NCBI RefSeq assembly: GCF_018623035.1
Contig: NZ_CP076023.1
Coordinates: 1,488,001 to 1,552,000, forward strand
DNA from: Cellulomonas dongxiuzhuiae
GTDB taxonomy: Bacteria > Actinomycetota > Actinomycetes > Actinomycetales > Cellulomonadaceae
Direction of reading: 5' to 3'
Length of the DNA stretch: 64,000 nucleotides
Shown: positions 1 to 8,543 of the stretch, piece after piece
Numbering within the stretch: the first letter of the stretch is position 1
Layout of the letters: each line of letters begins with the position of its first letter
Made by a program: the position numbers and the translations under genes
The notes under the pieces: model-generated
What the model was told of the DNA's origin: nothing
What the model saw: the letters and a program-made list of their open reading frames with translations, nothing else
The model's database searches: none

Positions 1-1045
1 CGGCGTCGACGACGAGCCGCCAGCGCCCGGCGTTCGCGGGCAGCAGCACGTCGGTGACCTCGAGCACGACGTCCGCGGGGCCCGCGTACCGGCGCGCGGC
101 CAGGGCCGTCGGCACGTCCAGGAGCCGCACCCACAGGTTGTCGGTGAGGCGCCGCCGCGTCGGGCGGGGGTCCACCAGGAGGTGGAGCAGGGGGTCGTCC
201 ACCGCCAGCGGGGGCGTCTCGACCGTGGTGGTCAGGTCGAGGTCGAGCAGGAACGACCACAGGCGGTGGGTCGACGCCGGGTCCAGCGCCGACGCCTCGC
301 GGACCTTGACGACCGCGTCCGCACCGTCCTCGCCCCACGACGCCTTGCGGGCGAACAGCGCCACGCCGCGCACGTCCTGCCCGTCGAGCACCGTCGCGAG
401 CAGCAGCGGCTCGCACCCCGCGCGTCGGCCGGGCGGGTCGCCGACGGTGTAGGCGCGCAGCGCGGGTGTCGCGCGCGGCACCCAGCCGGGGCGGCCGGCA
501 CCGGCACGGACGTACAGGTCCTCGACGAGCTCGGCGTGGCGTCCGGGGTCGACGCGCTCGAGGCGCACCGTCAGGCGCTCCGAGCCGGCCACGGGCCGCA
601 GCGCCGCGCCGCGCGGCACCGTCAGCCGCACCTGGTCGGCGGCGCTGCCGTACCCGAAGCGGCCGTAGATCGGCGCCTCCGCCGCGAAGAGCGCCGACAC
701 CGGCTCGCCGCGCTCGAGCGACCGCTCGAGGTGCGTCGTGATCATCGCGCGCAGCAGGCCACGGCGGCGCTCGTCGGGACGGACACCGACCCACGTGAGC
801 CCGGCGCACGCGACCTGCCCACCGGGCACCGGCATCACGAGGTCGTAGGACCCGTGCACGGCCGCGTACGTGCCGTCCGGCGACTCGACGGCCATGAGCC
901 GGTCGTGCGGGACGGGGAACGGCAGGAGCTGGTCCGCCTCGGGGTCGGGTGCGACCGCGAACGCGAGCTGGTCGACGGTGCGGAGCTCCTCGATGCGCTC
1001 GGGCGGGACGACGACGGTGCGGTAGCCGGTCGGCAGCGTGCTCAT
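1..1045 (-). CDS. Eis-like GNAT N-acetyltransferase (C-terminus cut by window edge)
   Basis: This gene enters the window without its stop codon; 348 residues are visible. A GNAT acetyl-CoA-binding segment reads VGVRPDERRRGLL at about residues 86-98. It is followed by a second GNAT-like half and a region like the sterol-carrier-type C-terminus of Eis proteins. The Eis family acetylates amines on aminoglycosides, peptides or polyamines in the cytosol; the substrate here cannot be read from sequence. I chose the ATG at 1045. An in-frame ATG at 1063 would add six residues, but CAGGAT lies six bases upstream of 1045 and could serve either as a weak ribosome site or as a leaderless -10. It is divergent from the phosphatase gene at 1129. 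Confidence 0.85.
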   Translation of the reverse strand, partial: MSTLPTGYRTVVVPPERIEELRTVDQLAFAVAPDPEADQLLPFPVPHDRLMAVESPDGTYAAVHGSYDLVMPVPGGQVACAGLTWVGVRPDERRRGLLRAMITTHLERSLERGEPVSALFAAEAPIYGRFGYGSAADQVRLTVPRGAALRPVAGSERLTVRLERVDPGRHAELVEDLYVRAGAGRPGWVPRATPALRAYTVGDPPGRRAGCEPLLLATVLDGQDVRGVALFARKASWGEDGADAVVKVREASALDPASTHRLWSFLLDLDLTTTVETPPLAVDDPLLHLLVDPRPTRRRLTDNLWVRLLDVPTALAARRYAGPADVVLEVTDVLLPANAGRWRLVVDA

Positions 1046-1116
1046 GCCGCCATCCTGGGCCATGCACGTGCCGGGACGCACGGCCATTGCTGCGGCTCGT
1101 CCCGGCCCGCGCCGCC

Positions 1117-1122
1117 TAGGCT
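1117..1122 (+). promoter_or_regulatory. -10 element of a leaderless promoter
   Basis: TAGGCT fits the TANNNT -10 pattern and ends six bases before the GTG start at 1129. That spacing places the transcription start at, or next to, the start codon. There is no Shine-Dalgarno sequence in between, so the phosphatase mRNA is probably leaderless. Confidence 0.5.
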
Positions 1123-1128
1123 CGGGCC

Positions 1129-2199
1129 GTGACCACCTCCCGGCCCGGCGCCCCCACGGGGTGGGCCTGGCGGCTGCTCGCCGGCTGGGCCGCGGGCCCG
1201 CAGCCGCTCGTCGCGGCGGTGCTGTGCCTGCTGGCGGTCCTCTACGGCGCCGCCGTGCAGTGGCGTCCGGCGTGGTTCGCGGCGTCCGGGCTCGTGCTGG
1301 TGCTGCTCGTCGGCGCGTTCGTGCTGCGCTGGCGGTGGCTGCTGGTCCTGGTGTCGCTCGTCGTGCTGCTGACGGCCGGGCTGGCGGTGTCGGGGGTCGT
1401 GAACGCCGGCGAGGCCGCGGTGCCCGTGCTCGCGTGCGGCGCGGTGGTCATCTTCGGTGTCGAGCGGGAACGGCTCGGCCTGCAGGGCGCCCCGGGGGCG
1501 CTCATGCTCGTCGACCTGCGCGACCGGCTCGCCGCGGGGGGCCGGCTCCCCGCGCTGCCGCCCGTGTGGCAGGTGGACGCGGAGGTGCGCTCGGCGCACG
1601 GTGCGGCGTTCTCGGGCGACTTCGTGGTCGCGCACCGTGACGGCGCGTCGTTCGAGGTGGTGCTCGTCGACGTGTCGGGCAAGGGCCAGGCGGCGGGGGT
1701 GCGCGCGCTGCAGCTGCAGGGCGCGCTCGGTGGGCTGCTCGGCGCGCTGCCGTTCGAGGGGTTCCTGCCGGCCGCCAACGCGTACCTGCTGAGCCAGGGC
1801 TGGGACGAGGGGTTCGCGACCGCCGCGCACCTCGCGGTCGACCTGACGACGGGCACGTTCCGGGTCGCCACCGCGGGGCACCCGCCCCCCGCGGTGCTGC
1901 ACGCGGGCTCGGGACGCATCGACGTGCTCGACCCGCCGGGCGGCGTGGCGCTGGGCGTCGTCAAGGACATGCGGCCCGGGGTGGTGGGCGGTGTGCTGCT
2001 GCGGGGCGACGCGATCGTGCTGTACACCGACGGTCTCGTCGAGGCGCCCGGACGCGACGTCGACCAGGGCATCGACCGGCTGCTCGGCGTCGTGGAGACG
2101 GTGGTCGCGGCACGTCCGGGCAGCGCGCACGAGGTGCTCGCGGGCGTGCGCGCGGCCGAGGACGACGACCGCGCCGTCGTCGTCGTGCGCAGGCGGTGA
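1129..2199 (+). CDS. Membrane-anchored PP2C/SpoIIE-type serine phosphatase
   Basis: This 356-residue protein begins with several hydrophobic helices (about residues 20-110) and ends in a SpoIIE/PP2C-type phosphatase domain (about 150-350). Diagnostic segments are FSGDF (about 160), LVDVSGKGQ (about 179), TAGHPPP and LYTDGLVE (about 298), which carry the metal-binding aspartates. Such proteins dephosphorylate anti-sigma antagonists or other phosphoserine targets in partner-switching pathways. No partner gene is adjacent, so its target is unknown. The GTG start sits directly behind a -10 element. The stop is followed one base later by the GTG of the next gene, suggesting co-transcription. Confidence 0.85.
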   Translation: MTTSRPGAPTGWAWRLLAGWAAGPQPLVAAVLCLLAVLYGAAVQWRPAWFAASGLVLVLLVGAFVLRWRWLLVLVSLVVLLTAGLAVSGVVNAGEAAVPVLACGAVVIFGVERERLGLQGAPGALMLVDLRDRLAAGGRLPALPPVWQVDAEVRSAHGAAFSGDFVVAHRDGASFEVVLVDVSGKGQAAGVRALQLQGALGGLLGALPFEGFLPAANAYLLSQGWDEGFATAAHLAVDLTTGTFRVATAGHPPPAVLHAGSGRIDVLDPPGGVALGVVKDMRPGVVGGVLLRGDAIVLYTDGLVEAPGRDVDQGIDRLLGVVETVVAARPGSAHEVLAGVRAAEDDDRAVVVVRRR

Positions 2200-2200
2200 C

Positions 2201-2536
2201 GTGGCCGGCGACGCCGACGACTGGGTCGAGGAGGTCCACGCCCTCGTCGCCCTGATCCCGGCGGGCAGGGTCATGACGTACGGCCTGATCGCCGAGGTGC
2301 TCGCCGACCGCGCGGCGGCCGCCGGGCGGCAGCCGCGCGGCGGACCCCGTCAGGTCGGGCGGGCGATGGCGCGCGGCGGGGACGTGCCGTGGTGGCGCGT
2401 CGTCACCGCGGACGGCCGCCCGCCCGTCTGCCACGAGGGCCGCGCGCTCGTCCGCCTGCGCGCCGAGGGCACGCCGCTGACGGCCGACGGCGAGCGCGTG
2501 CGGGTGCGTGCGGCGGTGTGGTTCCCCGAGGACTGA
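2201..2536 (+). CDS. Alkyltransferase-like (ATL) DNA-binding protein, MGMT family
   Basis: This 111-residue protein matches only the DNA-binding domain of O6-methylguanine-DNA methyltransferases: IPAGRVMTYG near the N-terminus and a helix-turn-helix segment ending in VGRAMARG. Where true methyltransferases have the active-site PCHR, this protein reads PWWR, so the acceptor cysteine is replaced by tryptophan. Known ATL proteins bind alkylated guanine without repairing it and hand the lesion to nucleotide excision repair; that role is inferred here from the missing cysteine. The GTG start begins one base after the phosphatase stop, so the two are probably translated from one message. Confidence 0.85.
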   Translation: MAGDADDWVEEVHALVALIPAGRVMTYGLIAEVLADRAAAAGRQPRGGPRQVGRAMARGGDVPWWRVVTADGRPPVCHEGRALVRLRAEGTPLTADGERVRVRAAVWFPED

Positions 2537-2552
2537 GCGCCCGGTGCCGCGC

Positions 2553-3038
2553 TCAGCCGAGCGCGCGCCGGGACGAGATGACGCCGGTGTCGAACCCGGC
2601 CAGGTGCAGACCGCCGTGGAACCGCGCGTGCTCGATCTTCACGCACCGGTCCATGACCACGTTCAAGCCCGCCTCCTCCGCGCGGCGCGCGACGTCCTCG
2701 TGCCACGAGCCGAGCTGCAGCCACAGGGTCCCCGCGCCCACCGTGAGCGTCTCGTCGAGCACGCTCGGCAGGTCGTCGTGGCGGCGGAACACGTCGACGA
2801 GGTCCGGGACGACCGGCAGCGCGTCGAGCGACGGGTAGACGGGCCGGCCGAGGATCTCGTCGGCGCGCGGGTTGACGAAGTACACGTCGTACGGCGAGCT
2901 CGACAGCAGGTACGTCGCGACGAAGTACGACGCGCGCGCGGGGTTGCTGGATGCGCCCACGATCGCGATCGAGCGCGTGGCGCGCAGGATCGACAGGCGC
3001 TCCGGCGCGCTGGGCCCCTGCCAGGTGCGTGCGCTCAT
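2553..3038 (-). CDS. CoA-binding domain protein (CoA_binding_2 family)
   Basis: The 161-residue protein has a Rossmann-like CoA-binding fold: SIAIVGASSNPAR near the N-terminus is the nucleotide-binding loop, and YFVNPRADEILG and LWLQLGSWHED follow. Members of this small cytosolic family bind coenzyme A but their role is poorly defined. The ATG at 3038 overlaps the stop of metY by four bases (ATGA), so it is translationally coupled as the last gene of the sulfur operon. A link to acyl-CoA-dependent steps in methionine synthesis is suggested only by this position. Confidence 0.8.
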   Translation of the reverse strand: MSARTWQGPSAPERLSILRATRSIAIVGASSNPARASYFVATYLLSSSPYDVYFVNPRADEILGRPVYPSLDALPVVPDLVDVFRRHDDLPSVLDETLTVGAGTLWLQLGSWHEDVARRAEEAGLNVVMDRCVKIEHARFHGGLHLAGFDTGVISSRRALG

Positions 3039-4357
3039 CGTGCCTCCTCCCGTGCGGTGCCGGTCGCCGTGGTCAGCGCCTGGTCGAGGTCCCAGAGGAT
3101 GTCGGCGGCGTCCTCGATGCCGACGCTGATGCGCACGAGGTCCTCCGGCACGCCGGCCGTCTCGAGCTGCTCGGCGGACAGCTGCTGGTGCGTCGTCGAG
3201 GCGGGGTGGATGACGAGCGTGCGGGCGTCGCCGACGTTCGCCAGGTGGCTCGCGAGCTGCAGGGCCTCGATGAAGCGGCGACCGACCTCCCGGCCCGGCA
3301 GGTCCGGCGTGCCGGCCAGCCGGAACGCGAAGACCGAGCCCGGCCCGAGCGGCAGGTACCGCTGCGCGCGCTCGTGGTGCGGGTGCGACTCGAGCCCCGC
3401 CCACAGCACCGACGCGACGCGGGGGTCGGACTCCAGCCACGTCGCCACCTCGCGCGCGTTGGCCAGGTGCGCGTCGATCCGCTGCGGCAGGGTCTCGACG
3501 CCCTGCAGCAGCTGGAACGCGGACTGCGGGGACAGGGCCGGGCCGATGTCGCGCAGCTGCTCGGAGCGCAGCTTGGTGAGGAACCCGTACTCGCCGAAGT
3601 TCTCCCACCAGCGCACGCCGCCGTAGGAGGCCACGGGCTCCGTCATGGTCGGGAAGCGCCCGCTGCCCCAGTCGAACCGGCCGGACTCGACGATCACGCC
3701 GCCGAGCGTCGTGCCGTGCCCGCCCAGGAACTTGGTCGCCGAGTGGATGACGATGTCGGCGCCGTGCTCGATCGGGCGCACGAGGTACGGGGTGGACAGC
3801 GTCGAGTCGACGACGAGGGGGACGCCTGCGGCGTGCGCGACCTCGGCCAGCCCGGCCAGGTCGGCGATCTCGCCCGACGGGTTCGCGATGACCTCGGTGT
3901 AGACGGCCTTGGTCTCGGGGCGGATCGCCGCGGCGTAGTCGGCGGGGTCGGTGCCCGGCACGAACGTCGTCTCGACGCCGAAGCGCCGCAGCGTGACGTC
4001 GAGCTGCGTGACCGTACCGCCGTACAGCTGCGCGGAGGCGACGAGGTGGTCGCCCGCGCCCGCCAGCGCCGCGAACACGAGGAACTCCGCCGCCATGCCC
4101 GACGCGGTGGCGACCGCGCCGATGCCGCCCTCGAGGGACGCGAGGCGCTCCTCGAACGCCGCGACCGTGGGGTTGCCGATGCGCGAGTAGATGTTGCCGT
4201 ACTTCTGCAGCGCGAAGAGGTTCGCGGCGTCGGCGGTGTCCTCGAAGACGAAGGACGTCGTCTGGTAGATCGGCACGGCGCGCGCGCCCGTGGTGGCGTC
4301 GGGGATGCCGCCGGCGTGCAGCGCACGGGTCCGGAAGCCGAAGCGGTGCTCGCTCAC
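3035..4357 (-). CDS. metY: O-acetylhomoserine sulfhydrylase (aminocarboxypropyltransferase)
   Basis: The 440-residue protein is a full-length Cys/Met-metabolism PLP enzyme. PLP-binding landmarks are the YSRIGNPT segment, TASGMAAE, and the Schiff-base lysine in HSATKFLGGHG (near residue 208). The long insert and length distinguish the MetY type from the shorter cystathionine gamma-synthase type. It should convert O-acetylhomoserine plus sulfide to homocysteine and acetate in the cytosol. I chose the GTG at 4357 because AGGAG lies four bases upstream. The frame is open far upstream through acs, but that is only the usual effect of high GC. It follows acs by 62 bases and overlaps the CoA-binding gene. 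Confidence 0.92.
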   Translation of the reverse strand: MSEHRFGFRTRALHAGGIPDATTGARAVPIYQTTSFVFEDTADAANLFALQKYGNIYSRIGNPTVAAFEERLASLEGGIGAVATASGMAAEFLVFAALAGAGDHLVASAQLYGGTVTQLDVTLRRFGVETTFVPGTDPADYAAAIRPETKAVYTEVIANPSGEIADLAGLAEVAHAAGVPLVVDSTLSTPYLVRPIEHGADIVIHSATKFLGGHGTTLGGVIVESGRFDWGSGRFPTMTEPVASYGGVRWWENFGEYGFLTKLRSEQLRDIGPALSPQSAFQLLQGVETLPQRIDAHLANAREVATWLESDPRVASVLWAGLESHPHHERAQRYLPLGPGSVFAFRLAGTPDLPGREVGRRFIEALQLASHLANVGDARTLVIHPASTTHQQLSAEQLETAGVPEDLVRISVGIEDAADILWDLDQALTTATGTAREEAR

Positions 4358-4419
4358 GGTGCTCCTGTCGGGGGGACGGGTCGGGGGACGGGATTCGGTG
4401 GCCGGCCGGGACGGGCGGC

Positions 4420-6453
4420 TCAGCGGGGCAGGCCCGCCGCGACGAGCGTGCCGACCTGCTCGACCGCCCAGGGGTTCTGCAGGGACGTCGTGTCGCCGAG
4501 CGTGGTGCCCTCGACGAGCTGCGTGAGCAGCCTGCGCATGATCTTGCCCGACCGGGTCTTGGGCACCTCGGGGACGACCAGCACGTGGCGCGGCTTGGCG
4601 ACCGGCCCGATCTCGCGGGCGACGTGGTCGCGCAGCTCCTCGCGCAGCGCTCGCGTCGCCGCGAGCCACGCCTCGACGTCCTCGACCGGCCCCGGCGGCG
4701 CGCTCGGCACGACGAACGCCGCGATCGCCTGCCCCGTCACGGGGTCGGCGACGCCCGCGACGCCGGCCTCGCCGACCGCGGGGTGGGCGACCAGCGCGGA
4801 CTCGACCTCGATGGTCGACAGCCGGTGGCCGGAGACGTTGATGACGTCGTCGATGCGGCCGAGCAGCCAGATGTCGCCGTCCTCGTCGTACGACGCGCCG
4901 TCGCCGGCGAGGAAGTACCCGCCGTGCGGGCCGTGGCCCGCGAACCGGCGCCAGTACGCCTCGAGGTACCGCTGCGGGTCGCGCCAGACCGTCCGGGCCA
5001 TGCCCGGCCACGGGCGCTCGACGACGAGGAACCCGCCCTGCCCGGGCCCGACCTCGACGCCGTCCTCCCCGACGACCTTGGCGGCGATCCCGGGCAGGGG
5101 TCGCGTCGCGGACCCGGGCTTGAGGGTGGTCAGCCCGGGGACGGGCGCGATCATCGCGGCGCCCGTCTCGGACTGCCACCACGTGTCGACGACCGGGACC
5201 TCGTCGCGCCCGAAGGTGCGCCGGAACCACACCCACGCCTCGGGGTTGATCGCCTCCCCGACGGTGCCCAGCACGCGGAGGCTCGACAGGTCGTGGCCGC
5301 CGGGCAGCTCGTCGCCGAACCACGTCATGAACGTGCGGATGAGGGTCGGGGCCGTGTAGTAGGTGGTGACGCCGTAGCGCTCGATGACCTCGAGGTGGCG
5401 CTCGCGGTGGGGGGTGTCCGGCGTGCCCTCGTAGATGACCTGCGTGAGGCCGTTGGCGAGCGGTCCGTAGATCTCGTACGTGTGCGCCGTGACCCACGCG
5501 AGGTCGGCGGTGCACCAGTGCACGTCGTCGTCCTTGGCGTCGAAGACGGCCCAGTGCGACCACGCGGCGTGCGTGAGGTACCCGCCCGAGGTGTGGACGA
5601 GGCCCTTGGGCCTGCCCGTGGTGCCCGAGGTGTAGATGACGAACAGCGGGTGCTCGGCGTCGAACGCCTGCGCCTCGTGGGTGTCGGGCTGACGGTCGAC
5701 GACGTCGTGCCACCAGACGTCTCGCCCGTCGGTCCACGCGACGTCCTGGCCGGTGCGGCGGACGACGAGCACGTGCTCGACGTGCGCGAGCCCCGCGACG
5801 GCCTCGTCGGCCGCCGACTTGACCTCGACGGCCTGGCCGCGGCGGAACTGCCCGTCGCTGGTCACCAGCACCTTGGCCTCGGTGTCCTGCACACGGAACC
5901 GCACGGCCTCGGCCGAGAACCCGCCGAAGACGAGCGAGTGCACGGCGCCGATCCGGGCGATCGCGAGCGTGACGACGACGGTCTCGGCGATCACCGGCAG
6001 GTACACCACGACGCGGTCGCCGGGCCCGACGCCGAGCTCGGTGAGCGCGTGCGCGGCCCGGGCGACCTCGCGCTGGAGCCCGGCGTAGGTGATCGACCGG
6101 CGGTCGCCGCGCTCGCCCTCGACGTGCAGCGCGACCTTGTCGCCGCGGCCGGCCGCGACGTGCCGGTCGACGCAGTTGACGGCGACGTTGAGCCGCCCGC
6201 CGACGAACCAGCGGGCCTCGGGGACGGTGAGCTCGTCCGGCGCGCCGCCCTCGACCGGGACCGGCGGCGACCACGTGTGGGCGGTGTGCCAGGGCGTGTC
6301 CCACTCGAGGTGGCGCGCGGCCTCCTCCCAGAACGCGACCGGGTCGGCCTCGGCGCGCGCCCAGTCCCCGGGGCGGACGTTCGACGTCGCCGCCAGGTGA
6401 GCGGGTGCGGGGTACGCGCGCGTCTCCGTCTGCAGCGCGGTCAGGGTGGTCAT
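4420..6453 (-). CDS. acs: Acetyl-CoA synthetase
   Basis: The 677-residue protein has the AMP-forming acyl-CoA synthetase signature YTSGTTGRPKG (about 271-281), the YEGTPDTP and WWQSETG segments typical of acetyl-CoA synthetases, and the C-terminal lysine motif TRSGKIMRR (near 636) that is the usual site of regulatory lysine acetylation. It activates acetate with ATP to acetyl-CoA. Its ATG overlaps the stop of the ssuC-type permease by four bases, so it belongs to the sulfur operon and is not free-standing. Because MetY and CysK release acetate, one reading is that Acs recovers that acetate; this is inference. Confidence 0.93.
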   Translation of the reverse strand: MTTLTALQTETRAYPAPAHLAATSNVRPGDWARAEADPVAFWEEAARHLEWDTPWHTAHTWSPPVPVEGGAPDELTVPEARWFVGGRLNVAVNCVDRHVAAGRGDKVALHVEGERGDRRSITYAGLQREVARAAHALTELGVGPGDRVVVYLPVIAETVVVTLAIARIGAVHSLVFGGFSAEAVRFRVQDTEAKVLVTSDGQFRRGQAVEVKSAADEAVAGLAHVEHVLVVRRTGQDVAWTDGRDVWWHDVVDRQPDTHEAQAFDAEHPLFVIYTSGTTGRPKGLVHTSGGYLTHAAWSHWAVFDAKDDDVHWCTADLAWVTAHTYEIYGPLANGLTQVIYEGTPDTPHRERHLEVIERYGVTTYYTAPTLIRTFMTWFGDELPGGHDLSSLRVLGTVGEAINPEAWVWFRRTFGRDEVPVVDTWWQSETGAAMIAPVPGLTTLKPGSATRPLPGIAAKVVGEDGVEVGPGQGGFLVVERPWPGMARTVWRDPQRYLEAYWRRFAGHGPHGGYFLAGDGASYDEDGDIWLLGRIDDVINVSGHRLSTIEVESALVAHPAVGEAGVAGVADPVTGQAIAAFVVPSAPPGPVEDVEAWLAATRALREELRDHVAREIGPVAKPRHVLVVPEVPKTRSGKIMRRLLTQLVEGTTLGDTTSLQNPWAVEQVGTLVAAGLPR

Positions 6454-7334
6454 GCGAACCTCCGCAGCAGCTGCTTCTCGACGACCGCGACGATCGAGTC
6501 GGTGACCTTGCCGATGAGGGCCAGCAGGACGATCGCGAGCAGGATCCGGTCGACGCGCCCGTTGTTCTGGGAGTCGGTCAGGAGGAAGCCCAGCCCCATG
6601 GACGCGGCGATGAGCTCGGCCGCCACGAGGAACAGCCACGCCTGCGCGAGCCCGAGGCGCAGGCCGGACATGACCGAGGGGATCACCGCGGGCAGCTGCA
6701 CCGACTGGAACAGCCGCACTCCCCGCAGGCCGAACGCGCGGCCCGCCTCGACGAGCTGCGGGTCGACGTGACGCAGCGCGGCCGCCACGGTCGTGTAGAT
6801 CGGGAAGAACGCACCGATCGCGACCAGCGTGATCTTCGACTCCTCGCCGATCTTCATCCACAGGATCAGCAGTGGGACCCACGCGAGCGACGGGACGGCC
6901 CGGATCGCGGCGAGCGTCGGCGCGAGCAGCACGTCCCCGGCGCGCGACAGCCCCACGAACGCGGCGCCCACCAGGGCCACCAGCGCGCCGATCGCGAAGC
7001 CGATGAACACCCGCTGCACCGAGATCGCGACGTGCGTCTGCAGGTCGCCGCGCTGCCAGAGGTCGACCGCTGCGTTCCACACCGACGCCGGGCTGGGCAG
7101 CTGGTAGGGCGGGACGAGGCCGCTGGTGGTGACGTACTGCCACACCGCGAGCAGGAGCAGCGGGAGCAGCGCGCCGCCGACGGCCCGCGTCGCACGCCGC
7201 GACCAGAAGCCGCCGGTGGGTCGCCGGGCTGCCGCTAGGTCGTGGACCCGGGGGACGGGTGCGCCCGGGGGCACGGTCGCGTCGGTGACGCGAGCGTCCT
7301 CGAGGGGCGCGTCGGCGACGGAGGCGTCGGTCAT
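6450..7334 (-). CDS. ssuC: Sulfonate/taurine-type ABC transporter permease
   Basis: The 294-residue protein has about six membrane helices after a hydrophilic N-terminal stretch of some 50 residues. The cytoplasmic coupling loop EAGRAFGLRGVRLF is the EAA motif of the TauT/SsuC/NitT permease class. It forms the channel with the ssuB-type ATPase and the ssuA-type lipoprotein encoded just upstream. The substrate is probably an aliphatic sulfonate, judging from the family and the cysteine-leader and metY context, but nitrate or taurine homologues look similar. Its stop overlaps the acs start. Confidence 0.85.
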   Translation of the reverse strand: MTDASVADAPLEDARVTDATVPPGAPVPRVHDLAAARRPTGGFWSRRATRAVGGALLPLLLLAVWQYVTTSGLVPPYQLPSPASVWNAAVDLWQRGDLQTHVAISVQRVFIGFAIGALVALVGAAFVGLSRAGDVLLAPTLAAIRAVPSLAWVPLLILWMKIGEESKITLVAIGAFFPIYTTVAAALRHVDPQLVEAGRAFGLRGVRLFQSVQLPAVIPSVMSGLRLGLAQAWLFLVAAELIAASMGLGFLLTDSQNNGRVDRILLAIVLLALIGKVTDSIVAVVEKQLLRRFA

Positions 7335-7416
7335 GGTGCGTGACTCCTGGGGGACGAGGAGGAGGTGCGGGGTGCGGCGCCCCGCACCGGCGGGCCGGGC
7401 GGGGCGCCGCGTGCGG

Positions 7417-8466
7417 TCAGCCCGCGATGGTGGAGGCGTCGGCCTTCTCGGCGAACGTCGGCTCGAACAGCTCGGCCAGGGCCTTGTCGATCGTGGCCTG
7501 GTCCGCCACGTCGCCGGACTCGACGAAGATCGGGCCGACGACCTCGAGCACCTCGCGCTGCGCGTCACCGGGGACCGGGTCGACGCCCAGGTTCGTGCGC
7601 TCGACGATGACCTTCTCGGCCACGGCCGGGTCGATCCCGGCGACCTCGGCGAGGATCGCGACGACCTCCTCGGGGTTCTCCTGCGCCCACTCGCGCGCCT
7701 TCTCGTACGCGTCGACGACGACCTGCGCCAGGTCGGGGCTCGCGTCGAGGAAGTCCTGCGTCGCGTTGAGGAAGCCGTAGGTGTTGAAGTCGATGTTGCG
7801 GTAGATGAGCTTGGTGCCCGACTCGGCCTCGCTCGCGGCCATGATCGGGTCCAGACCGGACCACGCGGCGACCGAGCCCTGCTCGAGCGCCGTGCGGCCG
7901 TCGGCGTGCTGCAGGTTCTGCACCTCGACCTGGTCGAGCGGCACGCCGGCCTCCTCGAGCGACTGCAGGAGGAAGAAGTAGGGGTCGGTGCCCTTGGTCG
8001 CCGCGACCGACTTGCCCGCGAGGTCGGCGACGGACGTGATGTCGGAGGTCGCCGGCACGACGATCGCCGCCCACTCGGGCTGGGAGTAGATGCCGATCGT
8101 GTGGATGGGCGAGCCGTTGGAGCGCGCGAGCAGCGCGGCCGAGCCGGCGGTCGAGCCCACGTCGACCGCGCCGGCGCGCAGCGCCTCGTTCGCCTTGTTG
8201 GAGCCGGCCGACTGCACCCAGTTGACCGTGACGTCGTCGCCGAGCGTCTCCTCGAGCCACCCCTGGTCCTTGATGACCAGGCTGAGCGGGTTGTAGGTCG
8301 CGAAGTCGATGTCGAGCGTGTCGGCGCTCCACGTGACCTCGCCGTCGGACGCGGCGCTCGGGTCGGCGGCCTCCGGCTCGGCGTTCTCGCCGGCGACGCA
8401 GCCGGTCAGCGCCAGGGCGGTCACGAGGGCCAGCGCGGTGGCGGACACGGCGGTGCGGATCGTCAT
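7417..8466 (-). CDS. ssuA: Sulfonate-type ABC transporter substrate-binding lipoprotein
   Basis: The 349-residue precursor carries a lipoprotein signal peptide ending in LALTGC (Cys23), so the mature protein is tethered to the outer face of the membrane. The body is a NMT1/SsuA-like periplasmic-binding fold with typical segments SAGSNKANEALRAG and VAATKGTDPYFFL. It should capture sulfonates and deliver them to the permease downstream. I used the ATG at 8466; an in-frame ATG at 8478 would add four residues. There are 77 bases to ssuB upstream and 82 to ssuC downstream. Confidence 0.87.
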   Translation of the reverse strand: MTIRTAVSATALALVTALALTGCVAGENAEPEAADPSAASDGEVTWSADTLDIDFATYNPLSLVIKDQGWLEETLGDDVTVNWVQSAGSNKANEALRAGAVDVGSTAGSAALLARSNGSPIHTIGIYSQPEWAAIVVPATSDITSVADLAGKSVAATKGTDPYFFLLQSLEEAGVPLDQVEVQNLQHADGRTALEQGSVAAWSGLDPIMAASEAESGTKLIYRNIDFNTYGFLNATQDFLDASPDLAQVVVDAYEKAREWAQENPEEVVAILAEVAGIDPAVAEKVIVERTNLGVDPVPGDAQREVLEVVGPIFVESGDVADQATIDKALAELFEPTFAEKADASTIAG

Positions 8467-8543
8467 CGGTTCTCTCATCTCGGGGAACGGGGCAGCAGGG
8501 CCCGGTGGTACCGGTGCGGGGAGCGCCGGGTCGGACGGGTGGG

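Noticed and set aside
3035..6304. Apparent fusion of metY to an upstream in-frame extension over acs
   Set aside because: The extension is Arg/Gly-rich shadow sequence of acs. A GTG with AGGAG at 4357 gives the normal MetY N-terminus.
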